The notes below the pieces were generated by a model. That model saw only the letters and a list, made by a program, of their open reading frames with translations, was not told the DNA's origin and searched no databases. From contig JAJZDW010000013.1 of the NCBI GenBank assembly GCA_021851405.1, forward strand, positions 1 to 64,000: DNA of 64,000 nucleotides, given 5' to 3'. Numbering within the stretch: the stretch's first letter is position 1; each line of letters starts with the position of its first letter. The translations under genes were made by a program, and so were the position numbers. Origin of the DNA: Pseudomonadota bacterium. Its GTDB lineage: Bacteria > Pseudomonadota > Gammaproteobacteria > Steroidobacterales > Steroidobacteraceae. This document shows positions 1-8,507 of this stretch, piece by piece.

Positions 1-2
1 GT

Positions 3-230
3 CAATTGGACGATGACGTTAAGGCACGCCTGCAGCGCCGAGCGGACCGGCATGGACGCAGCATGGAAGCGGAGGTTCGTGACATCCTGCGTGCTGCGGC
101 CAAGAACGATGGTCGACCGTCCGGCGGGTTGGGGTCGCGTATCGCGGATCGGTTCCGCGGCCATGGTCTTGAGTCCGACCTTCCCGATGTCCGCGGGCAG
201 AGCGCCAACCCGGCAGAATTCCACGATTGA
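3..230 (+). CDS. FitA-like ribbon-helix-helix antitoxin (5' end outside window)
   Basis: The visible residues QLDDDVKARLQRRADRHGR and the following SMEAEVRDIL match the N-terminal ribbon-helix-helix of FitA/Arc-type antitoxins. These normally begin a few residues further upstream (MASITIRxLDDxVK), so the true start is probably left of the window; the in-frame TTG at position 6 is not a convincing start. The antitoxin should bind its own promoter and neutralise the PIN toxin encoded next. Its stop overlaps the toxin start, the usual arrangement for this family. The C-terminal half is low in complexity, as expected for the toxin-binding tail. The family call is firm; the exact length is not. 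Confidence 0.8.
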   Translation, partial: QLDDDVKARLQRRADRHGRSMEAEVRDILRAAAKNDGRPSGGLGSRIADRFRGHGLESDLPDVRGQSANPAEFHD

Positions 231-655
231 TCATCCTGGATACCAACGTGCTCTCGGCGCTCATGCGAACCGAGCCCGAGGAACAGGTCGTAGGCTGGCT
301 TGACCGACAGCCGGCGGAGTCGGTGTGGACAACCAGTATCACCGTATTTGAGGCGCGTTTCGGCATCGCGTTGCTGCCGCAGGGTGGACGCAGGAGAACC
401 CTAGAGCAATCGTTCGCGCGAATGCTGCACGAAGACCTGGAGAATCGCATACTGGACTTCGATAGCTCGGCGGCAGACGAAGCAGCAGCGCTCGCCGCGA
501 ACCCGCCGAAATCGGGACGCCCCGTCGATTTTCGCGATACACAGATTGCCGGGATCGCGCTCTCGCGTCACGCCACGATCGCCACGCGAAATGTCCGACA
601 TTTTCAGGGACTGAAGGTCGCCATCGTTGACCCTTGGAAGGCTGGCGGACGCTGA
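227..655 (+). CDS. PIN-domain toxin, FitB/VapC type
   Basis: A 142-residue PIN-domain ribonuclease. The N-terminal ILDTNVLSALM supplies the first metal-binding Asp (D5). E42 lies in VFEARFG, D104 in DFRDTQIAG, and the C-terminal ATRNVRHF region corresponds to the FitB TRN motif. The family cleaves RNA with Mg2+ or Mn2+ coordinated by these acids. The start is a TTG at 227 overlapping the antitoxin TGA by two bases, so translation is coupled to the upstream antitoxin gene. Length and active-site acids look complete, so the toxin is probably functional. It belongs to a short accessory stretch at the left edge of the window. Confidence 0.85.
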   Translation: MIILDTNVLSALMRTEPEEQVVGWLDRQPAESVWTTSITVFEARFGIALLPQGGRRRTLEQSFARMLHEDLENRILDFDSSAADEAAALAANPPKSGRPVDFRDTQIAGIALSRHATIATRNVRHFQGLKVAIVDPWKAGGR

Positions 656-741
656 GGAGCACACTTCTTGTCAATATCTCGGTGCACGCGGACCTGAGAA
701 GTGCTCGGTCATCTTGGCATTGGCCAACTGCATTTCGCTAG

Positions 742-968
742 TTCGAGACTGAGAGAGAGTCTCATCCGCCGCCGCATTTTCATGCCACTTATGGGGAGCA
801 TGAGGCGCAGTACAATATTGCGACCCTGGATGTCATTCACGGGTCAGTTCCCCGACGTGCACACGCCATGTGGTGGAATGGGCGTCACTTCACAGGGACG
901 AGCTGATGAAGAACTGGGAGCGGTGGCAGGTCCCCGCGCCTACCGTTCCCGTTCAACCGTCGGAGTAA
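742..968 (+). pseudogene. DUF4160 gene remnant (5' truncated, frameshifted)
   Basis: Two reading frames together recover a typical DUF4160 protein. Frame one, after a TAG at 739-741, reads HPPPHFHATYGEHEAQYNIA and continues to VPRRAHA. Around 865-875 the reading must jump frame to continue as VEWASLHRDELMKNWERWQ, ending at a TAA at 966-968. The usual N-terminal part with its start codon is missing. DUF4160 genes are commonly followed by a DUF2442 gene, and an intact one starts five bases downstream, which supports the assignment. Function of the family is unknown. Confidence 0.65.
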
Positions 969-973
969 TTGCA

Positions 974-1264
974 ATGGCCATCTGGTCCATCGTCCGATTC
1001 AAGGTCCTGCCGGAATACAAGATCGAGGTTTCCTTTGCCGACGGCACTAGCGGCATTGCAGATCTCGGTCCTCGACTGTCCCAAGGACCGCTCGGAGACG
1101 GCTTTGACCCACTGTGCGACGAGAAGATGTTCTCACGAGTGCTTCTGGAGCACGGCGCACTTACCTGGCCGGGCGCGATCGATTTGGCCCCGGACGCCAT
1201 GTATGCGCGCATCCGATCGTCCGGAAGATCGACCCTCGACCCTCGCGCCAGGCGAGTCGCGTAG
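974..1264 (+). CDS. DUF2442 domain protein
   Basis: A 96-residue protein with the DUF2442 signature: W4 followed by a FADGTSGIADL strand pair, then LLEHGALTWPGAIDLAPDAM and a C-terminal YARI. The open frame extends upstream to 701, but that part does not resemble the family and overlaps the DUF4160 remnant, so the ATG at 974 is preferred. DUF2442 proteins are small, of unknown biochemical role, and are typically the second gene of a DUF4160-DUF2442 pair; some authors suspect toxin-antitoxin or regulatory roles, which nothing here proves. The partner gene is broken, so this copy may be a leftover. Confidence 0.65.
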   Translation: MAIWSIVRFKVLPEYKIEVSFADGTSGIADLGPRLSQGPLGDGFDPLCDEKMFSRVLLEHGALTWPGAIDLAPDAMYARIRSSGRSTLDPRARRVA

Positions 1265-1336
1265 TATCTGATCGGCTGCGCTTCGACGAGCACTTCTCCG
1301 TGCGATCCTACGGGCTTCGCGGGCTGAACGATATTT

Positions 1337-1612
1337 TCACGTCTTCCCAAGCGCCGCGATGAAGTTCATGAGTCGCTCAACGGAAAACCCATCGAGGCGG
1401 TAGTCCGTCAGCGCGGAGATCTCCGGTTGACTGAGATCCAGTAGTACCGCTGCCCTGGTTTGGCTGAGGTGCTGCGCGGCAACCAGCTTAGTGATCTTCA
1501 CTGCGAGACGCACTTTTGTATCGAGGTCTATCGCATCCAGGAGTCCGAGATCCGCGAATACGTTGCCGGAGCTTGCCTCGATCGGTGGACGCCTGTCTAG
1601 TCTCATTGTCAT
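1337..1612 (-). CDS. HTH (XRE-type) antitoxin-like protein
   Basis: A 91-residue protein: a short N-terminal segment with NVFADLGLLDA, then a helix-turn-helix LSQTRAAVLLDLSQPEISAL, then GFSVERLMNFIAALGK. This is the layout of the small XRE-family antitoxins that pair with HigB/Gp49-like RelE toxins. No toxin gene is visible upstream on this strand; the neighbour there is a second, related HTH gene. It may be an orphan antitoxin or a simple DNA-binding regulator. The start ATG (reading MTMRLDRR) is the furthest upstream credible start. Confidence 0.65.
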   Translation of the reverse strand: MTMRLDRRPPIEASSGNVFADLGLLDAIDLDTKVRLAVKITKLVAAQHLSQTRAAVLLDLSQPEISALTDYRLDGFSVERLMNFIAALGKT

Positions 1613-1671
1613 ATCATACGTTGTTACGCGAGGGTCACGGACACTGCTCCGGCGCTGCGATCATCGGGTCT

Positions 1672-1965
1672 TTACCGGGCGACGATCTGTACGTCCTGTA
1701 CGAGCTGGGTGAGGCAGTCCATTAGCTTGCGCTCGGAGAATCCACGGAAATGGCCGCGGAGAATCTTCGATAGCTCCGGTTGCGGGATGCCGAGCACAGT
1801 CGCGGCCCGGGTCTGAGTCATGCCTCTCTCCGCAAGGAGTTCGACGATTCTGCTGACGAGCTGCGCTTTCACGAGCATGCTCTCAGGGGCGCGATAGCCG
1901 AGGTCGGCATAGACGTTGGTGGTACCGGGTCGATGAATTGCCTGCTTGCGAGAGTGGGCTGTCAT
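1672..1965 (-). CDS. HTH (XRE-type) antitoxin-like protein, second copy
   Basis: A 97-residue paralogue of the downstream gene, with the same order of elements: TTNVYADLGYRAPESML, then the HTH region MTQTRAATVLGIPQPELSKI, then FRGFSERKLMDCL. The open frame continues upstream to 2601 but that extension has no protein-like composition and runs antisense to a decarboxylase remnant, so the ATG at 1965 is chosen. Two such antitoxin-like genes in tandem without a recognisable toxin suggest the remains of two HigBA-type modules or one duplicated regulator. Confidence 0.65.
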   Translation of the reverse strand: MTAHSRKQAIHRPGTTNVYADLGYRAPESMLVKAQLVSRIVELLAERGMTQTRAATVLGIPQPELSKILRGHFRGFSERKLMDCLTQLVQDVQIVAR

Positions 1966-2283
1966 ACGGGGGTTTGTCTCGGGGTAACGGGTCAACTCGG
2001 CAGTCGGGCCGCGGCCGCAACGTTTGCGTGGCTCGTCGGTCGATTGCATCATGGACATTGGATTGGGGTATGTGCCCGATCGGTGACTGGCCTCGGCATG
2101 ATGCCGGGGCCTTTTGCTATCTTCCAATGATTGAAACATCTGACGTCCGCGGTGGACGTCGCTACGGACGTCTCCATACAGCGTCGAGCACACCCGGACT
2201 GCGTGGGACGAAATTGTCGCACCATTGGTGCTATTTTTTCGTCTCGCCGCACTCAGGAGGCAGGTGCTTTGAGAGCGCGATGG
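1966..2283. other. intergenic, no recognisable gene
   Basis: About 320 bases with no convincing coding signal on either strand. By position it could hold the lost toxin of the HTH antitoxin or the upstream part of the decayed decarboxylase, but no recognisable residues of either are seen. Confidence 0.4.
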
Positions 2284-2610
2284 ATGCCAGGTCGATCTCG
2301 GTATAGACGGGTGGTCACGGAGATCGGGAAGCTCCCTGGGGCGCAGATGCCGTGGCAGCCGCGTCTCAATCAAGGCCTGGTGCGATTCCTGGATCAACGT
2401 CCTGCGCCGATCCATGGCGATCATGACAGCTGGACAGGCAGGATCGTCGCGGCGGTGAATGCGGATGGGGAGGCGTTTTTTTCCACTACGACCTGGCGAG
2501 GCATACGTGCAATGCGGGTCAGCGTCGTGAATTGGAGAACATCGGATCGAGACGTCGAGAGGGCCATTGCCGCCGTCCAACGCGCGCTTGCCCGGGCGCA
2601 CGGCGGATCA
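2284..2610 (+). pseudogene. C-terminal remnant of a PLP-dependent group II decarboxylase
   Basis: The frame reads VTEIGKLPGAQMPWQPRLNQ, then GLVRFLDQRP, then VAAVNADGEAFFSTTTWRG and MRVSVVNWRTSDRDVERAI. This is the C-terminal small domain of aromatic-amino-acid / aspartate-type PLP decarboxylases, where NASGEAFF-TTWRG and MR(I/V)SVCNWRT are conserved. The large domain with the PLP lysine (usually about 350 residues upstream) is absent; only HTH antitoxin genes and non-coding sequence precede it. It is therefore a 3' gene fragment, probably left by deletion when the accessory genes to the left arrived. Confidence 0.7.
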
Positions 2611-3287
2611 GAGACCGCGAATGCAAACGGAAAGGCGATTGAAGAGAGGAATTCGAAAGGAGTCCGGCGGATGGGCACTGCGTAACCTCCTGCGTCTGAT
2701 GCGTTCATCGTAATCCTGCGTGACAAACGGCGGCACGCTCGAGCGTGTCAGTGACTCACTTGAGGGAATTGTGCAGGAGCGCGGTTCCGCGCGCTGAGTG
2801 GATCATTGATGAGGAGCGTCGATGGACCGGCAATCGCGGCGAGTTTGGTTCGTGCGCGGGCACCCAGATGATTGCCGACCGCGAGAGCGGTCCCCGTTCG
2901 GATGATTTTGATCATCGCTACGCGCAAGGGGAGCGAGAAATTTTTCCCGGTCCTGCACATGCGGATGTGCCGATAAGCTAATACCGTGGCGGTATGCGTT
3001 CTCATGAACGCTGAGCTCCGCTGCGGATGGGCGGACCGGAAGATCTCGCCCATGGACATGCTCGACGGTCACGGCGCAATGCAGAGGCGCCGAGCTTGAC
3101 CGAGGCGGATCAATATTGTGTACTGACGCGGGGCCATGTCATGATCTCCCCAAGAGACGGGGGGTAAATCACGTCTGACCAGCGGAACTTGGTCTCGCCA
3201 ATTTGGCTGCAGGGGATGCGGGCGAAACACAATCAATACGCGGTCGTGCCGGAAATCAGAAGTTCATAAAACACGCGAGGAGTGAGC
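2611..3287. other. intergenic with two short hairpins
   Basis: No gene is recognised in about 670 bases. Two adjacent small inverted repeats are visible: GCACAT/ATGTGC at 2955-2970 (4-base loop) and ATACCG/CGGTAT at 2981-2995 (3-base loop). The last 100 bases should hold the promoter of the S9-family gene starting at 3288, but no clear -35/-10 pair stands out. Confidence 0.4.
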
Positions 3288-5279
3288 GTGAAGAAATCAT
3301 ATTCTGGGGCGTTAGTGACGTTGATGATGCTGTCGACGGCTGCCTGGGCAGGGCAGGCCAAGACGAATCTCGCGGCCGACTTCGGTGCGCTGCCGAATGT
3401 TCGTGATCTGACGCTCAGTCCCAGCGGACATGTGGTGGCGTGGACGCAGCCTCGGGGGCGGGGGAGTGGGGTCTTCATCTTCAACGTCGGCACTAAAGCG
3501 GTCCGGCGTGAAGTACGGCTGTCCCCAGCGCTCACGGTGTATTGGTTGGGGTGGGAAAGCGACCGTACGCTGTTGATGCGAGCCGTCACGACGGAGCCGG
3601 CGCCGCCCCAATCGGAGTTGAGATGGCATCAGCCCATCCGAATCAATATTGTGCTTGCGCTGAATATCGCCACCGGAAAGATCCGCACGTTGCTGTCGGA
3701 CCGGATGGTCGGGGGAAATTATTTCACCACCGGCGTGCAATTGCTCGACTGGGATATTCCGCAGCGTCCGCACACGGTGATCATGTCGGTCAAGATGTTC
3801 AATCCGACCGCTTACCGCTCGACGCTCGGCACGATGATCCACAGCGAAGTCGGGGATTCCGGCATGGTGGACTCGCTGTTCGCAGTGGACACTCGGACGG
3901 GAAAGAGTACGGCGATCTCCTCCGGCGATGCGTACACCGACGGCTGGTTCATTGATAATGCCGGCAATCCCGTGGCGCGCGCCGAATGGCATGCGAATCG
4001 CTACACGATCGAGGCGAGGCAGGGTGATACCTGGCGACCGATCTACCATCACGCCGGCGGGCAGGTCCCGGATTTTGGCGCGCAACTCGATCCCACGGCG
4101 CATGCGATTCTGGCGTTCGCGCCGGGCGGGAGTGGATTGTGGAAGATTCCGCTCGATGGCTCGCCACCGCAGGAACTCTTGCCCGGTGCGAAGCACAGGG
4201 TGACTCAGTTCGATCTCTCGCGCTATTCGAAGACATTGCTTTACATGTGGGTCGGTCGGTCCGATCCGCACAGGCTCTGGTTCGACCCTTCGGCGAAAAC
4301 GCGCTATGACTCCATCGCGCACGTCTTCCCGGGCCGCCGGGTCGAGGTCTACGATCACTCGCGGAATGGCCAGGAGGTGCTCGCAGAGGTCGATGATCCG
4401 CAGGACCCACCCACGTATTATCTGATTAATTTCGCGGCTCACAGCGCAGTGATTGCCGGTACGAGTTATCCGCAGCTCGCCCATGTCGAGTTGGCGCAAG
4501 TGCATGCCGTGCGATATCCGGCCCACGACGGCCAGACCGTAAAAGCGGAGGTTTACATACCGCCGGGCGGCGGCAAGGATCTGCCTCTGGTCGTGTTGGT
4601 TCCCGGGGGCGCGGTCGGGGACAGTCTGTGGAATTTCGATTGGTTCGCGCAGTTTCTGGCCGCCGAGGGCGATGTGGTGTTGCAGCCAGAGGTGTCGGGT
4701 ACCGCGCTTGCGACCGAGGGGGGCTACCTCTTGTGGGGAGGTGTGTCACAACGCTATGCAATCGAAGGTGTGCACCTGCTGGTGAAACAGGGTTTGGTCG
4801 ACCCACATCGGGTGTGTATCGCGGGCATGGGGTATGGCGGGTATGCCGCATTGGCGGGAGTTGCGTTTTCTCCCGGCACGTATACCTGTGCGGTGAGCGT
4901 CAACGGCATCTCGGATCTCGGTGCGTTGGTTGCGCATATGATTCACGTATTTGGCGGAAGCGATTCGACGCACGCGGCGCTGGTGGCCTGGCGCAGCCGG
5001 ATTGGATCGCCCGTGGATCCCAAAGTGGCCCGAGAGTCCCCCATTCATGCGGTGAAGGCCATCGAGGCGCCGGTCCTGCTCATCGGTACGCAGGACGATA
5101 CCGTCGTGCCGGAGAGTCAATCTGCGGCCATGGCCCACGCGTTGAAGGCGCAGGGCAAGGATGTCACGTTCTCGAGGCTGGCGCGGGGCGGGAATTCTCT
5201 GGCGAGAAGTGGCGATCGGATCAAGGCACTGACGGCCATCGGGTCATTTTTGAATCGATATTTGCACCCGACGGGCTGA
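3288..5279 (+). CDS. Secreted S9-family (prolyl oligopeptidase-like) protein, apparently catalytically dead
   Basis: A 663-residue exported protein. Starting at the GTG at 3288 it has AGGAG five bases upstream and an N-terminal signal peptide (MKKSYSGALVTLMMLSTAAW then AGQA). The first ~400 residues look like the propeller region of S9 peptidases; the C-terminal ~250 form an alpha/beta hydrolase. The nucleophile elbow, normally GxSxGG, reads GMGYGG, so Gly515 replaces the catalytic Ser. The acid region GTQDDTVVPESQ is kept. Where relatives have EDHWLSRS, this protein reads GGNSLARS, so the catalytic His is also lost. The fold is complete and the frame open, suggesting a binding or regulatory pseudo-enzyme rather than a broken gene. 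It is a single gene with no obvious operon partner. Confidence 0.8.
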   Translation: MKKSYSGALVTLMMLSTAAWAGQAKTNLAADFGALPNVRDLTLSPSGHVVAWTQPRGRGSGVFIFNVGTKAVRREVRLSPALTVYWLGWESDRTLLMRAVTTEPAPPQSELRWHQPIRINIVLALNIATGKIRTLLSDRMVGGNYFTTGVQLLDWDIPQRPHTVIMSVKMFNPTAYRSTLGTMIHSEVGDSGMVDSLFAVDTRTGKSTAISSGDAYTDGWFIDNAGNPVARAEWHANRYTIEARQGDTWRPIYHHAGGQVPDFGAQLDPTAHAILAFAPGGSGLWKIPLDGSPPQELLPGAKHRVTQFDLSRYSKTLLYMWVGRSDPHRLWFDPSAKTRYDSIAHVFPGRRVEVYDHSRNGQEVLAEVDDPQDPPTYYLINFAAHSAVIAGTSYPQLAHVELAQVHAVRYPAHDGQTVKAEVYIPPGGGKDLPLVVLVPGGAVGDSLWNFDWFAQFLAAEGDVVLQPEVSGTALATEGGYLLWGGVSQRYAIEGVHLLVKQGLVDPHRVCIAGMGYGGYAALAGVAFSPGTYTCAVSVNGISDLGALVAHMIHVFGGSDSTHAALVAWRSRIGSPVDPKVARESPIHAVKAIEAPVLLIGTQDDTVVPESQSAAMAHALKAQGKDVTFSRLARGGNSLARSGDRIKALTAIGSFLNRYLHPTG

Positions 5280-5652
5280 AGTCATCGCAGTAGGTCGAGG
5301 ATGGCGGGGCTGACCGGTAGACAGGCCGAACGCTCGGCGGTTGGGATGACAGGCCGGACGCGCGCGGCCGGTGAGTCCGGCCCGCGGCTTGCTTTCACGG
5401 CAGCGGGAGGGCTGCGGTGAGTACGCCCTTCGAGAGCACGCTCGAGGGGTATTGCGCTCGGGCGATGCGCCGCGGGGTGACCCGATCACTTCGCGGGGAA
5501 CGTGTTTGCGCGTACTCCGAGGTGAGGCGAGGCGAGCGACGTGTCCTAGGGGCTGTGGCTCGGTGCATCCTGTGGTACGCACCGAGCGCTACGGAAACTC
5601 GAGTACTCCTCGATGAGCCGCGCAGGCACGAAGGGGGCCGACCGGTGTTCGG
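5280..5652. other. intergenic between convergent genes, nothing recognised
   Basis: About 370 GC-rich bases between the S9-family gene and lpxL, which converge. Open frames exist here only because of the high GC content; none has a family resemblance or a good ribosome site. No clear terminator with a T tract was found. Confidence 0.4.
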
Positions 5653-6660
5653 TCACAGTGCGCGAGGCTGTGCTTGCGGATCGGAGGTGTTGTCCGTCGT
5701 GGCGGCTTTCGCGCACTTCTTGTAGTAATCCGGATAGTCGGACGTCATGCCCTTGAACCGGCGATGGATCCACAGATATTGATCGGGGACCGCCAGCACC
5801 TGGGCTTCGATCAAGCGATGAAACTGCGCGGCGTCTGCGGCCGGTGAATCGCTCGGAAAATTCTCGAGCGCCGGCAGGATCACCAGCCGGTAGCCGCCGC
5901 AGCCGGGCAGGCGTTCGACGAAATACGGCAGGACGGCCGCGCCGGTCATGCGTGCAATGCGCGACGTGGCAGTGTTAGTCGCAGCGGGAACGCCGAACAG
6001 CGGAACCATCTCCGCGCCTTTCTTGCGGTAACACTGATCGGGCGCGAACCACACGCATTCGTTGTTCTTCAGCGCCATGACCATCGCGCGGATGTCGTCG
6101 CTGCGGATCGCACGTCCGCCGTTGCGGGTGCGCAACCGGCATTGCAGATGCGCCAGGACTTCGTTCTTGGTCGGCCGATACAGGATGTTGATCGGGAACA
6201 TTTCCGAGAGGATCCGTCCGCCGATTTCGAGCGGCGTGAAATGTGCCGTCAGCAAAATCGCTCCGCGTCCTCGCGCGAGGGCGCTCTTGACGTGCTCATA
6301 TCCCTCGATGCGAGCCAGCTTGCGGATACGTGCTCCATCTCCCCACCACGCCAGTGCGATTTCCATTGCCGAGATGCCGAGGCTCTGGAAGTGGCGCTTC
6401 AGCACCTGGTCCCGTTCGTTCGGCGGCAGATCCGCCAGGCACATATTGATGTTGGTTTGCGCGATGCTGACGTAGCGCACCGGCATCTTGCGCAGCAGCG
6501 CCCCGAGCGTCCGTCCGCAGGCGAGCTGCACTCGAAACGGCAGCATCACCAGCAGACGCAGCATGCCGAGGATGAGCCACAGGGCCCAGTAGCGCGGTGC
6601 CAGCAGTCGAGTCCAGTGAGATCGTGAGGGGAGTGCGTCTACATCATCGACATCGCGCAT
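5653..6660 (-). CDS. LpxL/LpxM-type lipid A late acyltransferase
   Basis: A 335-residue inner-membrane acyltransferase of the lauroyl/myristoyl (HtrB/MsbB) family, which adds a secondary acyl chain to Kdo2-lipid IVA. One N-terminal membrane helix lies at about residues 24-44 (RYWALWLILGMLRLLVMLPF). The catalytic HX4E motif is H140 and E145 in AHFTPLEIGG, followed by NILYRPTKN and VWFAPDQCYRKKGA, which are typical of the family. The ATG at 6660 is preferred over an in-frame TTG two codons upstream. It stands alone. Whether it uses lauroyl, myristoyl or another acyl-ACP cannot be read from the sequence. Confidence 0.85.
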   Translation of the reverse strand: MRDVDDVDALPSRSHWTRLLAPRYWALWLILGMLRLLVMLPFRVQLACGRTLGALLRKMPVRYVSIAQTNINMCLADLPPNERDQVLKRHFQSLGISAMEIALAWWGDGARIRKLARIEGYEHVKSALARGRGAILLTAHFTPLEIGGRILSEMFPINILYRPTKNEVLAHLQCRLRTRNGGRAIRSDDIRAMVMALKNNECVWFAPDQCYRKKGAEMVPLFGVPAATNTATSRIARMTGAAVLPYFVERLPGCGGYRLVILPALENFPSDSPAADAAQFHRLIEAQVLAVPDQYLWIHRRFKGMTSDYPDYYKKCAKAATTDNTSDPQAQPRAL

Positions 6661-7243
6661 TCGCAACTGGCCTGGTCGGCCGGAACGTTTGAGGCGCGCC
6701 GGCTATGGTGGCTCTCTCGGCCTCGGGTCGGGCGTGAGGGCCGTGCGACGCGCTCTACGCCGCCCGCAGCGTGTGTGCGGAGTGCGCGATCGATTCCGTC
6801 GCCCGGATGAAGAAGTCCCCCCACTGCACGTCCGCACCGCTACGGTGTTGTCGACGGTCGTACGTCCCCAAAACGCTGACTGTCAGTCCCCGTCCCAAGC
6901 GGTTGCGCCGCCGTCTGATCGAAATCGGTGGTCGCGGAGAACTTTACAGCACAAAGTAGGGTCTGACTAGAGAATTCTTCACGGCTGTGAACCGGTGCCG
7001 AACGAGCGTCGTGCGGGATGCTCGGCTCGCCAGAGGCGCGTACGCCGCGCTCACGTATACTCGTTACCGTCGCATCGAAGACCTCCGGAGCGATCCGGCA
7101 GCGGTGCCGCGCCGAAGCGCGTTGGCCACGGCGGTGAGGCGCGGCTCGAATGAGGCGGCGGTCCCGCCGGTCCCGAAACAGAGCTTTCTCCGGGACGCGC
7201 CTTGAGAGTAGTCTTGCGGCTTTCATTACAACAGGGGGCGTCG
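6661..7243. other. divergent intergenic region, nothing recognised
   Basis: About 580 bases between the divergent lpxL-type and Rieske oxygenase genes. Both promoters should lie here. A ribosome site (AGGGGG, 7232-7237) precedes the oxygenase ATG. No small gene, RNA or repeat could be supported. Confidence 0.4.
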
Positions 7244-8338
7244 ATGCTCGAGGATCAATCGACCTTGACGGGTGAGTGCCCGGCGGGCACGCACAATGAC
7301 GTGGATCTGAGGCGGACGGCTGCGAATCCCGATTATTGGTATCCGCTGGCGTGGTCCGATGAGCTCAAGGCGGGGCAGATTCTCGGGCGCCGGTTCGCCG
7401 GTGAGCCGATCGCGCTGTATCGCGGTGAGAGCGGGCGGGTCTTTGCGCTGGAAGACCGGTGTGCGCACCGCCAGGTGCCGCTGCACCTCGGTGTGGTCAC
7501 CGGGGACGTCCTGAAGTGCCACTATCATGGCTGGGCGTACGATTGCTCGGGGAAATGCACGGATGTGCCGTATCTGGGCAAGGAGCGCCGTCCGAACGGG
7601 GTGCGCAGCTACCCGGTCCGCGAGATCGACGGTCTCATTTTCATCTTCCCCGGTAAGGCCGAACTGGCCGAAGAACGCCTGCCGAGTTCGCTCGGTGCGT
7701 CTCAACGACGCGACTACAAGACCCGGCGTCTGAACCGTGAAGTCGCCTGCCATTATACGTTCATGCACGAGAACCTCTTCGACATGAACCACCAGTTCAT
7801 GCACCGCAAGCAGATGGGCTCGATCCGTGCCAGCTGCCTCGGGCGCAAACATGGGGAGCAATGGGCGGAGGTCGAGTACAGCTTCAGCCGAAGCGAGGGC
7901 AAGTCTACGGTCGGCGAGCGCGTGATCGTCGACATGATGCGCAGCCGCGGCGAGGAACGGCAGGATTTCCGCGATCACATGCGCATCCGCACCGATTATC
8001 CGTCGCAGAGTCTCAGGGTCTGGGTGGGCCGCAACATTCAGGAAACACAGGATCCGGTGCTCGAGGTGTGGTTGTGCTACACGCCGCTCGATGCCGAGCA
8101 CCGCACCAACCGCACGTTCGGCTATCTGTCGGTGAAGAAGCCCCCGATCCCGGGACTGATCCACGTGGTCTGGCCATTCGTGGTGCACTTCACCGAGAAC
8201 ATCTTCCGCGAGGACCAGGAAATCGTCGAGCACGAGCAGCGTGCGCACGACGCCCAGGGCGCGGACTGGAACAACGAGGTGTTCCCACCAATCCGCGATC
8301 TGCGCGAGGTTCTCGCCCGCTGCGGCGTACCGCTCTGA
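7244..8338 (+). CDS. Rieske [2Fe-2S] non-heme iron oxygenase, alpha-subunit type
   Basis: A 364-residue oxygenase of the aromatic ring-hydroxylating / PaO-vanillate demethylase class. The N-terminal Rieske centre is C73-x-H75 and C92-x2-H95 (RCAHRQVPL and LKCHYHGWAYD). The C-terminal domain keeps the mononuclear iron site: ENLFDMNHQFMH gives D180, H183 and H187. An open frame starts earlier (TTG at 7202), but the ATG at 7244 has an AGGGGG ribosome site. No reductase or ferredoxin gene is adjacent, so electrons must come from elsewhere. The substrate cannot be deduced; demethylation, hydroxylation and ring oxidation are all possible. Confidence 0.8.
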   Translation: MLEDQSTLTGECPAGTHNDVDLRRTAANPDYWYPLAWSDELKAGQILGRRFAGEPIALYRGESGRVFALEDRCAHRQVPLHLGVVTGDVLKCHYHGWAYDCSGKCTDVPYLGKERRPNGVRSYPVREIDGLIFIFPGKAELAEERLPSSLGASQRRDYKTRRLNREVACHYTFMHENLFDMNHQFMHRKQMGSIRASCLGRKHGEQWAEVEYSFSRSEGKSTVGERVIVDMMRSRGEERQDFRDHMRIRTDYPSQSLRVWVGRNIQETQDPVLEVWLCYTPLDAEHRTNRTFGYLSVKKPPIPGLIHVVWPFVVHFTENIFREDQEIVEHEQRAHDAQGADWNNEVFPPIRDLREVLARCGVPL

Positions 8339-8425
8339 GGACGCGAAGAGGAGTGCCTCGAGCCGAGCCTCCGGGGAGGTAAACGGCACTGTCGCGTCGT
8401 GGGCGGGGGATTTGGAAACCGATCC

Positions 8426-8458
8426 GGTCGTCCTGACGTCTGCGACGTCAGGACGACC
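8426..8458. terminator. perfect 15-bp inverted repeat with 3-base loop (bidirectional terminator candidate)
   Basis: Arms 8426-8440 and 8444-8458 are perfectly complementary (GGTCGTCCTGACGTC and its reverse complement) around the loop TGC. It sits between the stop of the Rieske gene (+) and the stop of the PEP-CTERM gene (-), where a shared terminator is expected. No run of T follows on either side, so factor-independent termination would be imperfect. Confidence 0.6.
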
Positions 8459-8507
8459 GAAGAGAATCTCAGCGGAGGCGCGACCGGCGCGGCGCCGTGC
8501 TGCGGGG

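Noticed and set aside
701..973. N-terminal extension of the DUF2442 protein from a start at 701
   Set aside because: The extra residues do not match the family and overlap, in another frame, the DUF4160 remnant.
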